Below, piece after piece: positions 36,011 through 44,828 of a stretch of DNA of 59,361 nucleotides. The position numbers were made by a program, and so were the translations under genes. Each line of letters opens with the position of its first letter. The first letter of the stretch is position 1. The notes under the pieces are model-generated. The model ran no database searches. It was given only the letters and a program-made list of their open reading frames with translations, and was not told the origin of the DNA. The DNA is from Bacteroidales bacterium (lineage in GTDB: Bacteria > Bacteroidota > Bacteroidia > Bacteroidales > Muribaculaceae): NCBI GenBank assembly GCA_004557825.1, contig SFFL01000016.1:1-59361 (forward strand), written 5' to 3'.

Positions 36011-38056
36011 TTACTTGGTAAGAGGCGAGTAATCGCGCGAATAGCGAAGCATCTGAGGGATGAAATCCTCCTCGTATGTGATTTTTACGTCTGTGATTTT
36101 GTCGGGGTCGGTAGTGGGCTGGCCCTGAGCGTCGACGGCGGTATAAACCGGGTTGACAAACCCCTTATAGGGCGCGATGTCGAGTGTGGCGTAGCGGTCG
36201 AGAATCTCCTTATGGAGCTTCGGATCTACCTTCACGGCATAGGTTTCAACGAGGTTGGCACCTGCTTCATAGTCGCCCTCGCTCTTGATGCGCTGAATTT
36301 CGTGGAGCAACTGGCCGAAGAGATCGCGGAGCTTGCGGTAATCGTTGATTTTTACGAAATGCTTGCCGTTAATCTCTACGATTTCCACTACATTGTCGGG
36401 ACGTCCCTTTTCCAGCACCCATTCGGCGATGAGTTTGCGGTTGCGCATGTGAGCTTCTTCCACATCCTTTCCCGGCTCAATGCGCATAAGTTGCGTCATA
36501 AGGCCGTTGAGCATATATTTATAGTATTCGGCCTGGTAAGCGTCGGGACTGTCGAGCAGACCGAGTTCAATCATCTTGGGGTCGGCGAGATAATAGAGGG
36601 CGAACAGGTCGGCACGGGTCTCCTCCAGCGTGGAGCCGTGGGCTTTGAGGGCATCGGGGTCGACACCGGGAAGAAGTCGGCCGCTGCCGTGGCCGAGGCA
36701 TTCGTGGAGGTCGGTGTGGAGGTTATCGGTGATAAAGAGGTATTTGTCGAGGAGCTTACGGGTGGGTTCATCGATAACGAATTCCTCATTGAATCCGTTG
36801 CCGTGCGATGCATCATCGTAGGCACGGGTGATGTTTTCGATTGTCACCGATTTTGAACCGTGGGCAGCGCGAATCCAGTTGGCGTTGGGCAGGTTTATGC
36901 CGATGGGCGTAGATGGATATGCATCGCCGGCCAGGATGGCGGCATCGATGACCTTGGCGCTGACACCCTTCACCTGAGGTTTGCGGAAACGTGGGTCGAC
37001 CGGTGAGTTGTTTTCAAACCACTGTGCGTTGGCAGCCAGGGTTTTGGTGCGGGAGGATGCTTTTTCATCGCGGTAGTTCACAATCGACTCCCATGAACCG
37101 GTCATACCGAGAGGGTCGCCGTAGCTTTCGATGAAACCGTTGATGAAATCCACCGGCGAGTCGGTGTCCTCGGTCCAGAGAATGGAGTATTCGTCGAAAA
37201 CTTTAAGGTCGCCGGTGCGGTAGAATTTGATGAGTTCTTCAATTACTGCAGCCTGCTCGGGCGATTCGGCAAAGGGTTTAGCCTTTTCGAGATTGTCGAC
37301 GATACGGCGAATGGCTTTGTCGTAATATCCGCCTACTTTGTAAACTTCCTCTTCGATGGTGCCGTCGGGGCGTTTTACCAGACGGGAATTAAGGCCGTAG
37401 GAAATCGGAGTAAGGTCGGTTGTGTCCTTTCGGGCTGCATAAAAAGCTTCAACTTCAGGCTGACTGATATTTTCGTAGAAATTGCAGGCCGAAGTCTTGA
37501 TAAGGTCTTCACCCGCTGCCTGATTTACGCGCTTGGGCATAAAGGCGGGGTCGAATATCGCTTTCGACAGAACCGGCAGCGAGGTAGCGTCTACCGGTAG
37601 GCTCCCGGCTTTTTCCAAAGCCTTTACCTGCGAGTCGAACCAGCTGCGGGAAAAACCCGGAGTGAATTTGTCGGTGGAATAGTGATGATACAGTCCGTTG
37701 CCGAATTCAATCTGCTTAAGATAGGTTTCAAAAGCTTTGAAATCTTTGTCGTTGCGGTCGCCTTTGTAGTTAGTGTAGATGCTTTCGCAGAGTTGACGCA
37801 CCGGCAGGTTGTACTTGCCGTTCTGGTCCCAGAGAATATCACGACCTGAGAGAGCAGCCTCGGTGAGGAAGTATATAAGTTTCTTCTGCTTGGGAGAGAG
37901 TGTGTTGAATCCGGGCACCACATAGCGGAGCACCTCGATGTCGGCGAAGCGGTCGACCACAGTGCCCGAAGGATTGTTAGGATCAAGTTTGTTGGCCATT
38001 GCTGAAGTAGCTGTAGCCGCAGCCAGAACCACGGCCAGAGATTTATGGAATTTCAT
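36011..38056 (-). CDS. Dipeptidyl-peptidase III family zinc peptidase (M49)
   Basis: A 681-aa exported peptidase with a signal peptide ending SAMA (about residue 21). The zinc motif HECLGH (around residue 450) and the downstream EETRAD helix (around 482) are the M49 ligands, in the HECLGH form common in Bacteroidetes in place of the eukaryotic HELLGH. Members remove dipeptides from the N-termini of short peptides. A signal peptide would place it in the periplasm, consistent with peptide scavenging. It lies between an RlmI-like methyltransferase (18-nt gap) and DUF4290 (39-nt gap) on the same strand. Confidence 0.9.
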   Translation of the reverse strand: MKFHKSLAVVLAAATATSAMANKLDPNNPSGTVVDRFADIEVLRYVVPGFNTLSPKQKKLIYFLTEAALSGRDILWDQNGKYNLPVRQLCESIYTNYKGDRNDKDFKAFETYLKQIEFGNGLYHHYSTDKFTPGFSRSWFDSQVKALEKAGSLPVDATSLPVLSKAIFDPAFMPKRVNQAAGEDLIKTSACNFYENISQPEVEAFYAARKDTTDLTPISYGLNSRLVKRPDGTIEEEVYKVGGYYDKAIRRIVDNLEKAKPFAESPEQAAVIEELIKFYRTGDLKVFDEYSILWTEDTDSPVDFINGFIESYGDPLGMTGSWESIVNYRDEKASSRTKTLAANAQWFENNSPVDPRFRKPQVKGVSAKVIDAAILAGDAYPSTPIGINLPNANWIRAAHGSKSVTIENITRAYDDASHGNGFNEEFVIDEPTRKLLDKYLFITDNLHTDLHECLGHGSGRLLPGVDPDALKAHGSTLEETRADLFALYYLADPKMIELGLLDSPDAYQAEYYKYMLNGLMTQLMRIEPGKDVEEAHMRNRKLIAEWVLEKGRPDNVVEIVEINGKHFVKINDYRKLRDLFGQLLHEIQRIKSEGDYEAGANLVETYAVKVDPKLHKEILDRYATLDIAPYKGFVNPVYTAVDAQGQPTTDPDKITDVKITYEEDFIPQMLRYSRDYSPLTK

Positions 38057-38074
38057 TATATATCGTGGTTTATG

Positions 38075-39256
38075 TTATTCTACATAGAGGACCAACCCTT
38101 TGAGGTACTCCCCTTCCGGGTGGTAGATGTTGACGGGATGGTCGGCCGGCTGGGTTAGCTGATGCAGGATGCGCACCTTGCGGCCGGTCTGCGCTGCCGC
38201 GGAGAATACAGCCAGTCGGAATTGCTCGCGGCTGACAGCCTGCGAGCAGGAGAAGGTGAAGAGAATGCTGCCGGGAGCAAGCTTCTCCATAGCGCGGAAA
38301 TTGAGCTTCTGATAGCCACGCAGGGCGTTGCGCAGTGCGCTTCGGTGCTTGGCGAATGCGGGCGGGTCGAGGATGACCAGATTGTAAGCCCCGCTTTCCA
38401 TATTGTCGAGGAATTTGAAGGCGTCCTCTGCAAATGATTTATGGCGGGCGTCGCCGGGGAAGTTAAGCGCTATGTTGGCGTCGGTCAGTGTGATAGCTTT
38501 CTCGGAGGAATCTACTGAATGCACAAGCTCGGCACCACCGCGCATAGCGTAAACCGAGAATCCGCCCGTGTAGCAGAACATATTCAGCACCCTGCGGCCG
38601 CGGCTGTAGTGCTCTAACAATGAGCGATTGTCGCGCTGGTCAACGAAGAAACCGGTTTTCTGTCCTTTGAGCCAGTCGATATTGAATTTCAGACCGTTCT
38701 CGATGGCAGTGTTGCCAGCATAGCTGCCAATCAGGTAGTCGTTTTGTGGATCGAGCCGCGCTTTATAAGGGAGCGTGGTCTCTGATTTATAATAAACATT
38801 CTCTATCCCTGCGCCATCGAGCTCTACAAGGCATTTTGCTATTATGTTGCGAGCAAAATGCATACCGGGCGAATGAGCCTGCATCACGGCGGTGTTGCCG
38901 TAGATGTCGACCACCAGGCCGGGAAGGAAGTCCCCTTCGCCGTGGACCAGACGGAAGGCATTGTTGTCGGGACGCATCAGCGAGAGCGTCTGCCTTACGG
39001 CGAAAGCCTCACGCAGACGGGTGGCGTAGAATCCTTCGTCGATGTCGCGCCGGGAAAAATCAAGGATTCTTACCGCGATGGAGCCGATCTGAAAGTGACC
39101 GGTGCCGATAAAGCGCCCGTCAAAGGCTTCAACGCCCACGGTTTCACCCTCTTCCAGGTCGGAAGGAATATGGTCGGAGAGTGCTCCGGAGAACACCCAG
39201 GGGTGGAAGCGGTCGAGCGATTCTTCTTTTCCTTTCTTTAAGCGAAGTATCTTCAT
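38075..39256 (-). CDS. Class I SAM-dependent rRNA methyltransferase (RlmI-like, PUA domain)
   Basis: A 393-aa protein with an N-terminal PUA-like RNA-binding domain (RFHPWVFSGAL, about 17-27) and a C-terminal Rossmann methyltransferase. The SAM-binding segment VLNMFCYTGGFSVYAM and the catalytic NLVILDPPAF motif are clear, as is FTFSCSQ near the end. E. coli RlmI makes m5C1962 in 23S rRNA; the same target is likely here but not proven. It lies 6 nt downstream of rseP. Confidence 0.9.
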   Translation of the reverse strand: MKILRLKKGKEESLDRFHPWVFSGALSDHIPSDLEEGETVGVEAFDGRFIGTGHFQIGSIAVRILDFSRRDIDEGFYATRLREAFAVRQTLSLMRPDNNAFRLVHGEGDFLPGLVVDIYGNTAVMQAHSPGMHFARNIIAKCLVELDGAGIENVYYKSETTLPYKARLDPQNDYLIGSYAGNTAIENGLKFNIDWLKGQKTGFFVDQRDNRSLLEHYSRGRRVLNMFCYTGGFSVYAMRGGAELVHSVDSSEKAITLTDANIALNFPGDARHKSFAEDAFKFLDNMESGAYNLVILDPPAFAKHRSALRNALRGYQKLNFRAMEKLAPGSILFTFSCSQAVSREQFRLAVFSAAAQTGRKVRILHQLTQPADHPVNIYHPEGEYLKGLVLYVE

Positions 39257-39262
39257 TGCATG

Positions 39263-40585
39263 CTATTTTATCAGGAAGCGGTATATATCGTTGAAGTTGG
39301 CGTAGATCAGAAGCGCAAAAAGGAAGAACATACCTGCAATCTGCGCCCGTTCAAGGAATTTGTCGGAGGGTTTGCGGCGTGTCACTACTTCCCATAGCAG
39401 GAACATCACGTGGCCGCCGTCGAGCGCCGGTATGGGCAGGAGGTTCATAATGGCGAGTATGATTGAGAGGAATGCGGTCATCTCCCAGAAGCTAAGCCAA
39501 TTCCACTTCGGCGGGAACAGACTGCCGATGGCGCCGAAACCGCCTATCGACTGCGCTCCTTGCTTGGTGAAAATGTATTTCAGTGAACCAACGTAGGTGA
39601 CAAGCATCTGTGTGCCGTTGTGAACACCGGCCGGGATAGCTTCAAAGAAGTTGTATTCCTTTACATTATATTTGAATACGTTCAGCGGGCTTTCCAACTC
39701 AAATCCAAGTTTGCCAGCCGATGTGGGCGTCGTGTTGGCTACGATTGTGTCGTTGCCGCGCAGATATGTTACGGAGGTGGCTTTGCCGGCGTAGGCGGTA
39801 AGAGCCTGAGAAAGTTCCGTAAAGCTTGGCGTAAGCGAATCGCCTACCGCGATAATGCGGTCGCCCTCTTTCAGACCTGCCTTAGCTGCCGGGTCGCCGT
39901 TCATTACCTTCTTTACATATACAGGTACACGCGGCATCAGCAGCGGTTTCTCGGTGTTGAGATGATTTATGGCATCCTTGGGCAGGACGATGTTGACAGT
40001 ATCGGTGCCGTTACGCAAAACGGTGACAGCGCAGCCGTCGAGCATATCCATCAGCGCTCCGGGGTCGGAAATGTCTATTTTCTGCCCGTCGATAAGCAGG
40101 ATGCGGTCGCCGTTGCGGAAGCCGAGAGCCTGTGCTTCGGTCTGGAAATCGAAGCCCTCGGTGTAGTTTTCGTACGGGATGCTTTTCTCACCCCAGTACC
40201 AGGCAATGCCTACATAAATCACAAAGGCCAGAATGAGATTGTTGAGCACGCCGCCTGTCATAACAAGCAGGCGCTGCCAGGCGGGCTTTGCGCGGAATTC
40301 GTCGGGCTTGGGTTCCGATTTCATTTGCTCGGTATCCATCGACTCGTCGATCATACCGGCAATTTTCACGTAGCCACCCAGAGGAAGCCAGCCTAAGCCA
40401 TACTCGGTATCACTGTTTTTGGGCTTCCATTTGGCCAGAGTAAGCCAGGGATTGAAGAAGAGATAGAATTTCTCAACTCTGATTTTGAATACCCGTGCCC
40501 ACAGGAAGTGGCCGAATTCGTGAATGATTACAAGCAGTGCCAGGGCGGCGATAAGCTGTGCGGCTTTTATGAGGAATGTTTCCAT
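39263..40585 (-). CDS. rseP: RIP metalloprotease RseP (site-2 protease)
   Basis: A 440-aa intramembrane zinc protease. HEFGH (22-26) lies in the first membrane helix and the second metal ligand motif NLLPIPALDGG is near the C-terminus. Between them are one or two PDZ-like domains (about 145-320). It cuts membrane-bound anti-sigma factors and leftover signal peptides. It is preceded by dxr with 33 nt between, the usual Bacteroidetes order. Confidence 0.95.
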   Translation of the reverse strand: METFLIKAAQLIAALALLVIIHEFGHFLWARVFKIRVEKFYLFFNPWLTLAKWKPKNSDTEYGLGWLPLGGYVKIAGMIDESMDTEQMKSEPKPDEFRAKPAWQRLLVMTGGVLNNLILAFVIYVGIAWYWGEKSIPYENYTEGFDFQTEAQALGFRNGDRILLIDGQKIDISDPGALMDMLDGCAVTVLRNGTDTVNIVLPKDAINHLNTEKPLLMPRVPVYVKKVMNGDPAAKAGLKEGDRIIAVGDSLTPSFTELSQALTAYAGKATSVTYLRGNDTIVANTTPTSAGKLGFELESPLNVFKYNVKEYNFFEAIPAGVHNGTQMLVTYVGSLKYIFTKQGAQSIGGFGAIGSLFPPKWNWLSFWEMTAFLSIILAIMNLLPIPALDGGHVMFLLWEVVTRRKPSDKFLERAQIAGMFFLFALLIYANFNDIYRFLIK

Positions 40586-40618
40586 TTACAGATAGTTAGC
40601 ATTTTCGTAGCCGATGAT

Positions 40619-41812
40619 TTACACGGCTGATGATGTAAGGGCGATAGCATTGACAAATTCTTCGGTCTTTGACCTGACCATAGCATTGCACTGCACATAA
40701 TCGGGATATTCCGGGTGCGGGCAATGAGGCGTAAGGGTGTCAACGGCCTTCATAATTAACGGGAAAATATCGGTGAAGCGGATACGTCCGTGCAGAAAGG
40801 CTGCTACGGCCACTTCGTTGGCGGCGTTGATCACGCAGGGGGTAAGGCCTCCCCTTTCCAGTGCCAGGTAGCCGAGATTGATGGCCGGAAAGCGCTCAGC
40901 GTCGGGCGTCTCGAAGGAGAGCGTAGCCATATCCTCGAAAGTCAGCCGAGGGGCCGTTGTGGAGCGGCGCGTGGCATCGTTGAGAGCGTAGCGGATAGGT
41001 CCGCGCATATCGGGGAGACCGAGCTGTGCTTTTACCGATCCGTCGATAAATTCCACCATAGAGTGGATGATCGACTGCGGATGCACTACGGGGCTGATGC
41101 GTGAGCCGTCGACATTAAACAGCCATCGGGCTTCAATGATTTCAAAGGCTTTGTTGACCATCGTGGCGGAGTCGATGGTGATTTTTGCACCCATCGACCA
41201 ATTCGGGTGATGGAGCGCGTCGGCCACGGTGGCCTTGGCTATGTGTTCTTTGCTCCAGGTGCGGAAGGGGCCGCCTGAGGCGGTGATAATCAGGCGCTGA
41301 ACGGTAGCGGGATCTTCACCTACGAGGCACTGATATATGGCAGAATGCTCGGAATCAACCGGGATGATGCGCGAACGGCTCCGGGCCAGTCGGCGTGTCA
41401 CCAGTTCGCCTGCTACCACAAGCGTTTCTTTGTTGGCCAGCGCTATCTCTTTGCCGGCGTCGATGGCCGAAAGAGTGGGAGCTAAGCCGCTGTAACCTAC
41501 TGTGGCAGTGACTACTTTGTCGATTCCGGGCAGGGTCATCGCGTCGATTACCGCCTGTTCTCCACCGGCTGTCTTTATACCGGTGCCGTCAAGCAGTCGT
41601 CGCAACTCGGGCAGGAGGTTTTCGTCGGCGATTATAGCCAGTTCGGGGCGCCATTGAGCCGCCTGTCGGGCCAGCTCATCGACTTTATGTCCGGCGATAA
41701 GCACGGCCGGACGAAGCCTGTCGGGGTATTCGGCGCATACATCGAGTGTCTGACGGCCGATAGAACCGGTAGAGCCTAATATCGCTATTTTTTTAGTGAA
41801 TGTCGTATCCAT
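40619..41812 (-). CDS. dxr: 1-deoxy-D-xylulose 5-phosphate reductoisomerase
   Basis: A 397-aa NADPH-dependent enzyme making MEP in the non-mevalonate isoprenoid pathway. The NADPH loop AILGSTGSIGRQTLDV is at the N-terminus. The metal-binding PVDSEHSAIYQCL and the flexible-loop ASGGPFR and HPNWSMGAKITIDSATM motifs are present. I start at 41812 (MDTTFTKK); an in-frame ATG at 41860 would lie upstream of the -7 element and add non-family residues. It is the first gene of the long minus-strand run. Confidence 0.96.
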   Translation of the reverse strand: MDTTFTKKIAILGSTGSIGRQTLDVCAEYPDRLRPAVLIAGHKVDELARQAAQWRPELAIIADENLLPELRRLLDGTGIKTAGGEQAVIDAMTLPGIDKVVTATVGYSGLAPTLSAIDAGKEIALANKETLVVAGELVTRRLARSRSRIIPVDSEHSAIYQCLVGEDPATVQRLIITASGGPFRTWSKEHIAKATVADALHHPNWSMGAKITIDSATMVNKAFEIIEARWLFNVDGSRISPVVHPQSIIHSMVEFIDGSVKAQLGLPDMRGPIRYALNDATRRSTTAPRLTFEDMATLSFETPDAERFPAINLGYLALERGGLTPCVINAANEVAVAAFLHGRIRFTDIFPLIMKAVDTLTPHCPHPEYPDYVQCNAMVRSKTEEFVNAIALTSSAV

Positions 41813-41823
41813 AAAATATCTTG

Positions 41824-41831
41824 CAAATTTA
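41824..41831 (-). promoter_or_regulatory. -7 element TAAATTTG of dxr
   Basis: Eleven nucleotides separate the element from the dxr ATG at 41812, implying a leader of only about 5-7 nt. It decides against the longer upstream start. Confidence 0.55.
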
Positions 41832-41917
41832 GTAAAATTTTTCAAGCTATGCAATATCAATGTCCAAACGGTAGCAAGCTATCCCAGGGAAGTTAACATA
41901 TATTATCGAACCGGCTT

Positions 41918-41950
41918 TTTGTGGTCTGTGGAAAATATTTGCTATTTTTG
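41918..41950 (+). promoter_or_regulatory. Promoter of the ATP-grasp-like gene
   Basis: TTTG (41918-41921) and TATTTTTG (41943-41950) are 21 nt apart; the leader would be about 40 nt. Confidence 0.6.
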
Positions 41951-41993
41951 CCGACGAATTTAACTGAAGTGACGAGGAATTCCAATAAGAATT

Positions 41994-43109
41994 ATGGCAG
42001 GAAGACTATTTTTATATAATCCTGAAAACGATATAGCTCTTGCGTCGGGGTTGCCGAGAATCACTCCGCCGCGACAGGCTTCCGACATACATTTGTCGGG
42101 CGCATTACTTCCTGTATGGCTTGCCGGAGAGGGGGATTATGTGCTTGTGAAAGATGCCACTAAGACGCCTGCGCCGCTGCGTGAATATCTCCACGGAGTC
42201 AATCTTATTGAATCTGCCAATGGGATGATTATAAAAGAATTAAGCCCCTGGGGTTGGAGCAATGATGTATGCGCGCAATTCCGTGCTGCCGGTGTGGAGG
42301 AGAGTTTAATCCGGCCGCATCAGAAGATGATGGAAACGCACCGGAGGCTGTCGCACAGGGCGTCGTCGCTTGCGTTGCTTCAGTTGCTTAAAGATGCGAA
42401 AATTGATATGCCTGAAAGGATGCCGGTTCAAGCGAAAACGCTAAATGAAGTTGTGGTAGCTGTGAATGATTTCGGGCGAGCCTATCTGAAATCTCCCTGG
42501 TCGTGCAGCGGCCGAGGCGTGTTTCCGGTGTCAACTGAATCTCTAAAAAGTTCGTTGCGCCGTATCGAGGGGATTATAGCTCGACAAGGATCGGTGATGG
42601 TTGAGCCAGCGCTGAATCGTATTGCTGATTTTGCAATGCTCTTTAATTATACCGGCGCCGCAAGGGCATCGTTTGTCGGATATTCTATGACCTTGGCTTC
42701 GCCCACTGGTAGGTATTCCGGCAATATTGTGGCGTCGGATGATGCGATTGAGCAAACACTAACCCAAATGGTGCCTCTGTCGGCGCTGCGTGCTGTCCGC
42801 AAGGCTGTGGCTGAGGCACTTCCGGCTTTGCTTGGCGGAAATTATAATGGACCTCTCGGGGTGGATATGATGGTATATAGCGATAAATCCGGGCGCAATA
42901 GAATTGCACCATGTGTGGAGATGAACCTGCGCTATACTATGGGCTTTGTGGCGCGGGGGATTTATGACCGAATTGGCCGGGAAGGTGAACTGCTTATGGG
43001 CGCCGACCATATTGATGTGGAAGGGCATACCACTCCCCTTTCGGCTGATATTCTACCGCTTGCGCCCGATGGCGCCCCCTTCGGTATTTATTTCAGAAGC
43101 AGAATTTAG
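41994..43109 (+). CDS. ATP-grasp-like protein of unknown substrate
   Basis: A 371-aa cytosolic protein that I do not recognise as a named family. It shows ATP-grasp traits: a lysine then glycine-rich loop LKSPWSCSGRGV (Lys166, 172-176), an acidic pair EPALNRIADF (Glu204, Asp212), GPLGVDMMVY, and the metal-binding ending PCVEMNLRYTMG. The N-terminal half contains FLYNPENDIALA, which resembles a phosphate- or nucleotide-contact loop. ATP-grasp enzymes join a carboxylate to an amine or thiol using ATP. No neighbouring gene suggests the substrate: it lies between divergent dxr and convergent rlmD. Confidence 0.65.
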   Translation: MAGRLFLYNPENDIALASGLPRITPPRQASDIHLSGALLPVWLAGEGDYVLVKDATKTPAPLREYLHGVNLIESANGMIIKELSPWGWSNDVCAQFRAAGVEESLIRPHQKMMETHRRLSHRASSLALLQLLKDAKIDMPERMPVQAKTLNEVVVAVNDFGRAYLKSPWSCSGRGVFPVSTESLKSSLRRIEGIIARQGSVMVEPALNRIADFAMLFNYTGAARASFVGYSMTLASPTGRYSGNIVASDDAIEQTLTQMVPLSALRAVRKAVAEALPALLGGNYNGPLGVDMMVYSDKSGRNRIAPCVEMNLRYTMGFVARGIYDRIGREGELLMGADHIDVEGHTTPLSADILPLAPDGAPFGIYFRSRI

Positions 43110-43127
43110 AGCAGGCTTTTGAGGGAA

Positions 43128-44537
43128 TTATCGGAGTTCGAGTCTTACTACATTCTCCACGTGATGGGTGTGCGGGAACATATCTACCGGCTGTACAGCT
43201 GTAACACGGTATTTGCTGTCGAGTAAGGAAAGATCACGTGCCTGAGTAGCCGGATTGCAGCTTACATAGACAATGCGCCCCGGTGCGGCTTCAAGAATCA
43301 CATTCACTACATCGCCGTGCATACCGGCTCGCGGTGGATCTACGATCATTACATCGGGTCGGCCGTGCTGGGCTATGAAGTCGGCAGTGAGCACATCTTT
43401 CATATCGCCGGCGAAGAATTCGGTGTTGTCGAGGCCGTTGATTGAAGCATTGAGGCGCGCATCCTTTATGGCATCCTCAACATATTCGATACCAACTACT
43501 TTCCGGGCCTGACGGGCTACGAAATTGGCAATCGTGCCGGTGCCGGTATAAAGGTCGTAGACCAGTTCGTTGCCGGTAAGCCCGGCAAATTTGCGTGCTA
43601 CTTTATAAAGGTTGTAGGCCTGGCGGGAGTTTGTCTGATAGAATGATTTAGGCCCGATTCGGAATCGCAGGCCCTCCATCTCCTCCTCTATATATGGAGC
43701 ACCGCTATGGAGCTGAATATCAAGGTCGGCTATGGTGTCGTTGGCCTTGGTGTTGACCACATACATAAGCGATGTGATTTCGGGGAAATTCTGCCGCAGA
43801 TCGTCGAGCACGGCCTTTATCGCTTCGGGATTATCCTCGCCGAATGAAAGTACAACCATCACTTGACCAGTAGAGACGATGCGGATCATCATAGTGCGAA
43901 GCAAGCCGGTTTGCGCACGCAGGTCGAAGAATGTGAGATTGTGCTGCTTGGCATAATCCTTTATATGCAGGCGCATACGGTTGCCGAGGTTGTTCTGCAG
44001 ATGGCAGCGGTTGATGTCGAGCACCTTATCGAACGCGCCGGGTATGTGAAAGCCTACACCGTCGCGGTCGTCGATCTGCTCGCCGGAGCGCATCTGCTCC
44101 CAGGTGAGCCATTTGCGATTGGAGAAGGTGTACTCCATCTTGTTGCGATACTCGCGGGTCTGCTCCGATCCGAGGATGGGTGAAATTTCGGGCAATTCCA
44201 CCTTGGCAATGCGAGTGAGCGCATCGGTCACCTGTTGCTGCTTGGCCTTAATCTGCTCTTCGTAAGCCAGATGCTGCCAGCGGCATCCGCCGCACACCCC
44301 GAAGTGCTCGCAGAATGGCTCTGTGCGCAGAGGGGAAGCTTTTACCAGTCGCTCGATGTGTCCTTCGGCATAGGAGTGCTTTTTGCGGTCGATTTTCACA
44401 TCGGCCACATCTCCCGGTGCTGCATAAGGCACGAACACCACAAGCTCGCCGTGGCGCGCCACGGCATTTCCCTCCGCACCTACGCGGAGTATCTCAAGAT
44501 TCTCTATTAATGGTAACTCTTTGCGTTTTCTCGACAT
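43128..44537 (-). CDS. rlmD: 23S rRNA (uracil-5-)-methyltransferase, RlmD/TrmA family
   Basis: A 469-aa SAM-dependent enzyme making 5-methyluridine in RNA. The N-terminal TRAM domain (1-65) is followed by a four-cysteine iron-sulfur cluster motif (CEHFGVCGGC with a further Cys later). The Rossmann domain carries DLYTGTGTIANF, DPPRAGMHG and the catalytic YVSCNPATQARDL. The target (U1939 or U747/U54-type) cannot be told reliably from sequence, so the symbol is the general family one. Its promoter is at 44597-44604. Confidence 0.88.
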   Translation of the reverse strand: MSRKRKELPLIENLEILRVGAEGNAVARHGELVVFVPYAAPGDVADVKIDRKKHSYAEGHIERLVKASPLRTEPFCEHFGVCGGCRWQHLAYEEQIKAKQQQVTDALTRIAKVELPEISPILGSEQTREYRNKMEYTFSNRKWLTWEQMRSGEQIDDRDGVGFHIPGAFDKVLDINRCHLQNNLGNRMRLHIKDYAKQHNLTFFDLRAQTGLLRTMMIRIVSTGQVMVVLSFGEDNPEAIKAVLDDLRQNFPEITSLMYVVNTKANDTIADLDIQLHSGAPYIEEEMEGLRFRIGPKSFYQTNSRQAYNLYKVARKFAGLTGNELVYDLYTGTGTIANFVARQARKVVGIEYVEDAIKDARLNASINGLDNTEFFAGDMKDVLTADFIAQHGRPDVMIVDPPRAGMHGDVVNVILEAAPGRIVYVSCNPATQARDLSLLDSKYRVTAVQPVDMFPHTHHVENVVRLELR

Positions 44538-44596
44538 ATTTATATGTATTTGAGTGAAACGGTCGGCAATGACAAGTTTTTACCCGTTTGCGCCTG

Positions 44597-44604
44597 CAAA
44601 GTTA
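44597..44604 (-). promoter_or_regulatory. -7 element TAACTTTG of rlmD
   Basis: The minus strand reads TAACTTTG, giving a leader of about 55 nt before the ATG at 44537. Confidence 0.65.
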
Positions 44605-44678
44605 CGCTTTTTCTTCATACCCTCCGGCTCTGTGTTGAAAAAATCTTGCGATTTGTTGGAAAATCGCACAGATTTTCA

Positions 44679-44686
44679 TAACTTTG
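44679..44686 (+). promoter_or_regulatory. -7 element TAACTTTG of ppdK with long leader
   Basis: A perfect TAnnTTTG with TTTG 23 nt upstream (44652-44655). The leader is about 138 nt and contains a small TTAACC/GGTTAA hairpin (44780-44798) shortly before the start codon. Confidence 0.65.
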
Positions 44687-44828
44687 CAAAACGCTCCGCT
44701 GGCTCCTGCCGGTGAGGCCGTAAGCATATTGTTGCTACACCCCCAACTGTAATTTATAAATTTACAATCTAATAGAACGTTAACCCCCTTGCGGTTAATA
44801 ACTTTTAATCTAAAAAGTCAATCTACCC

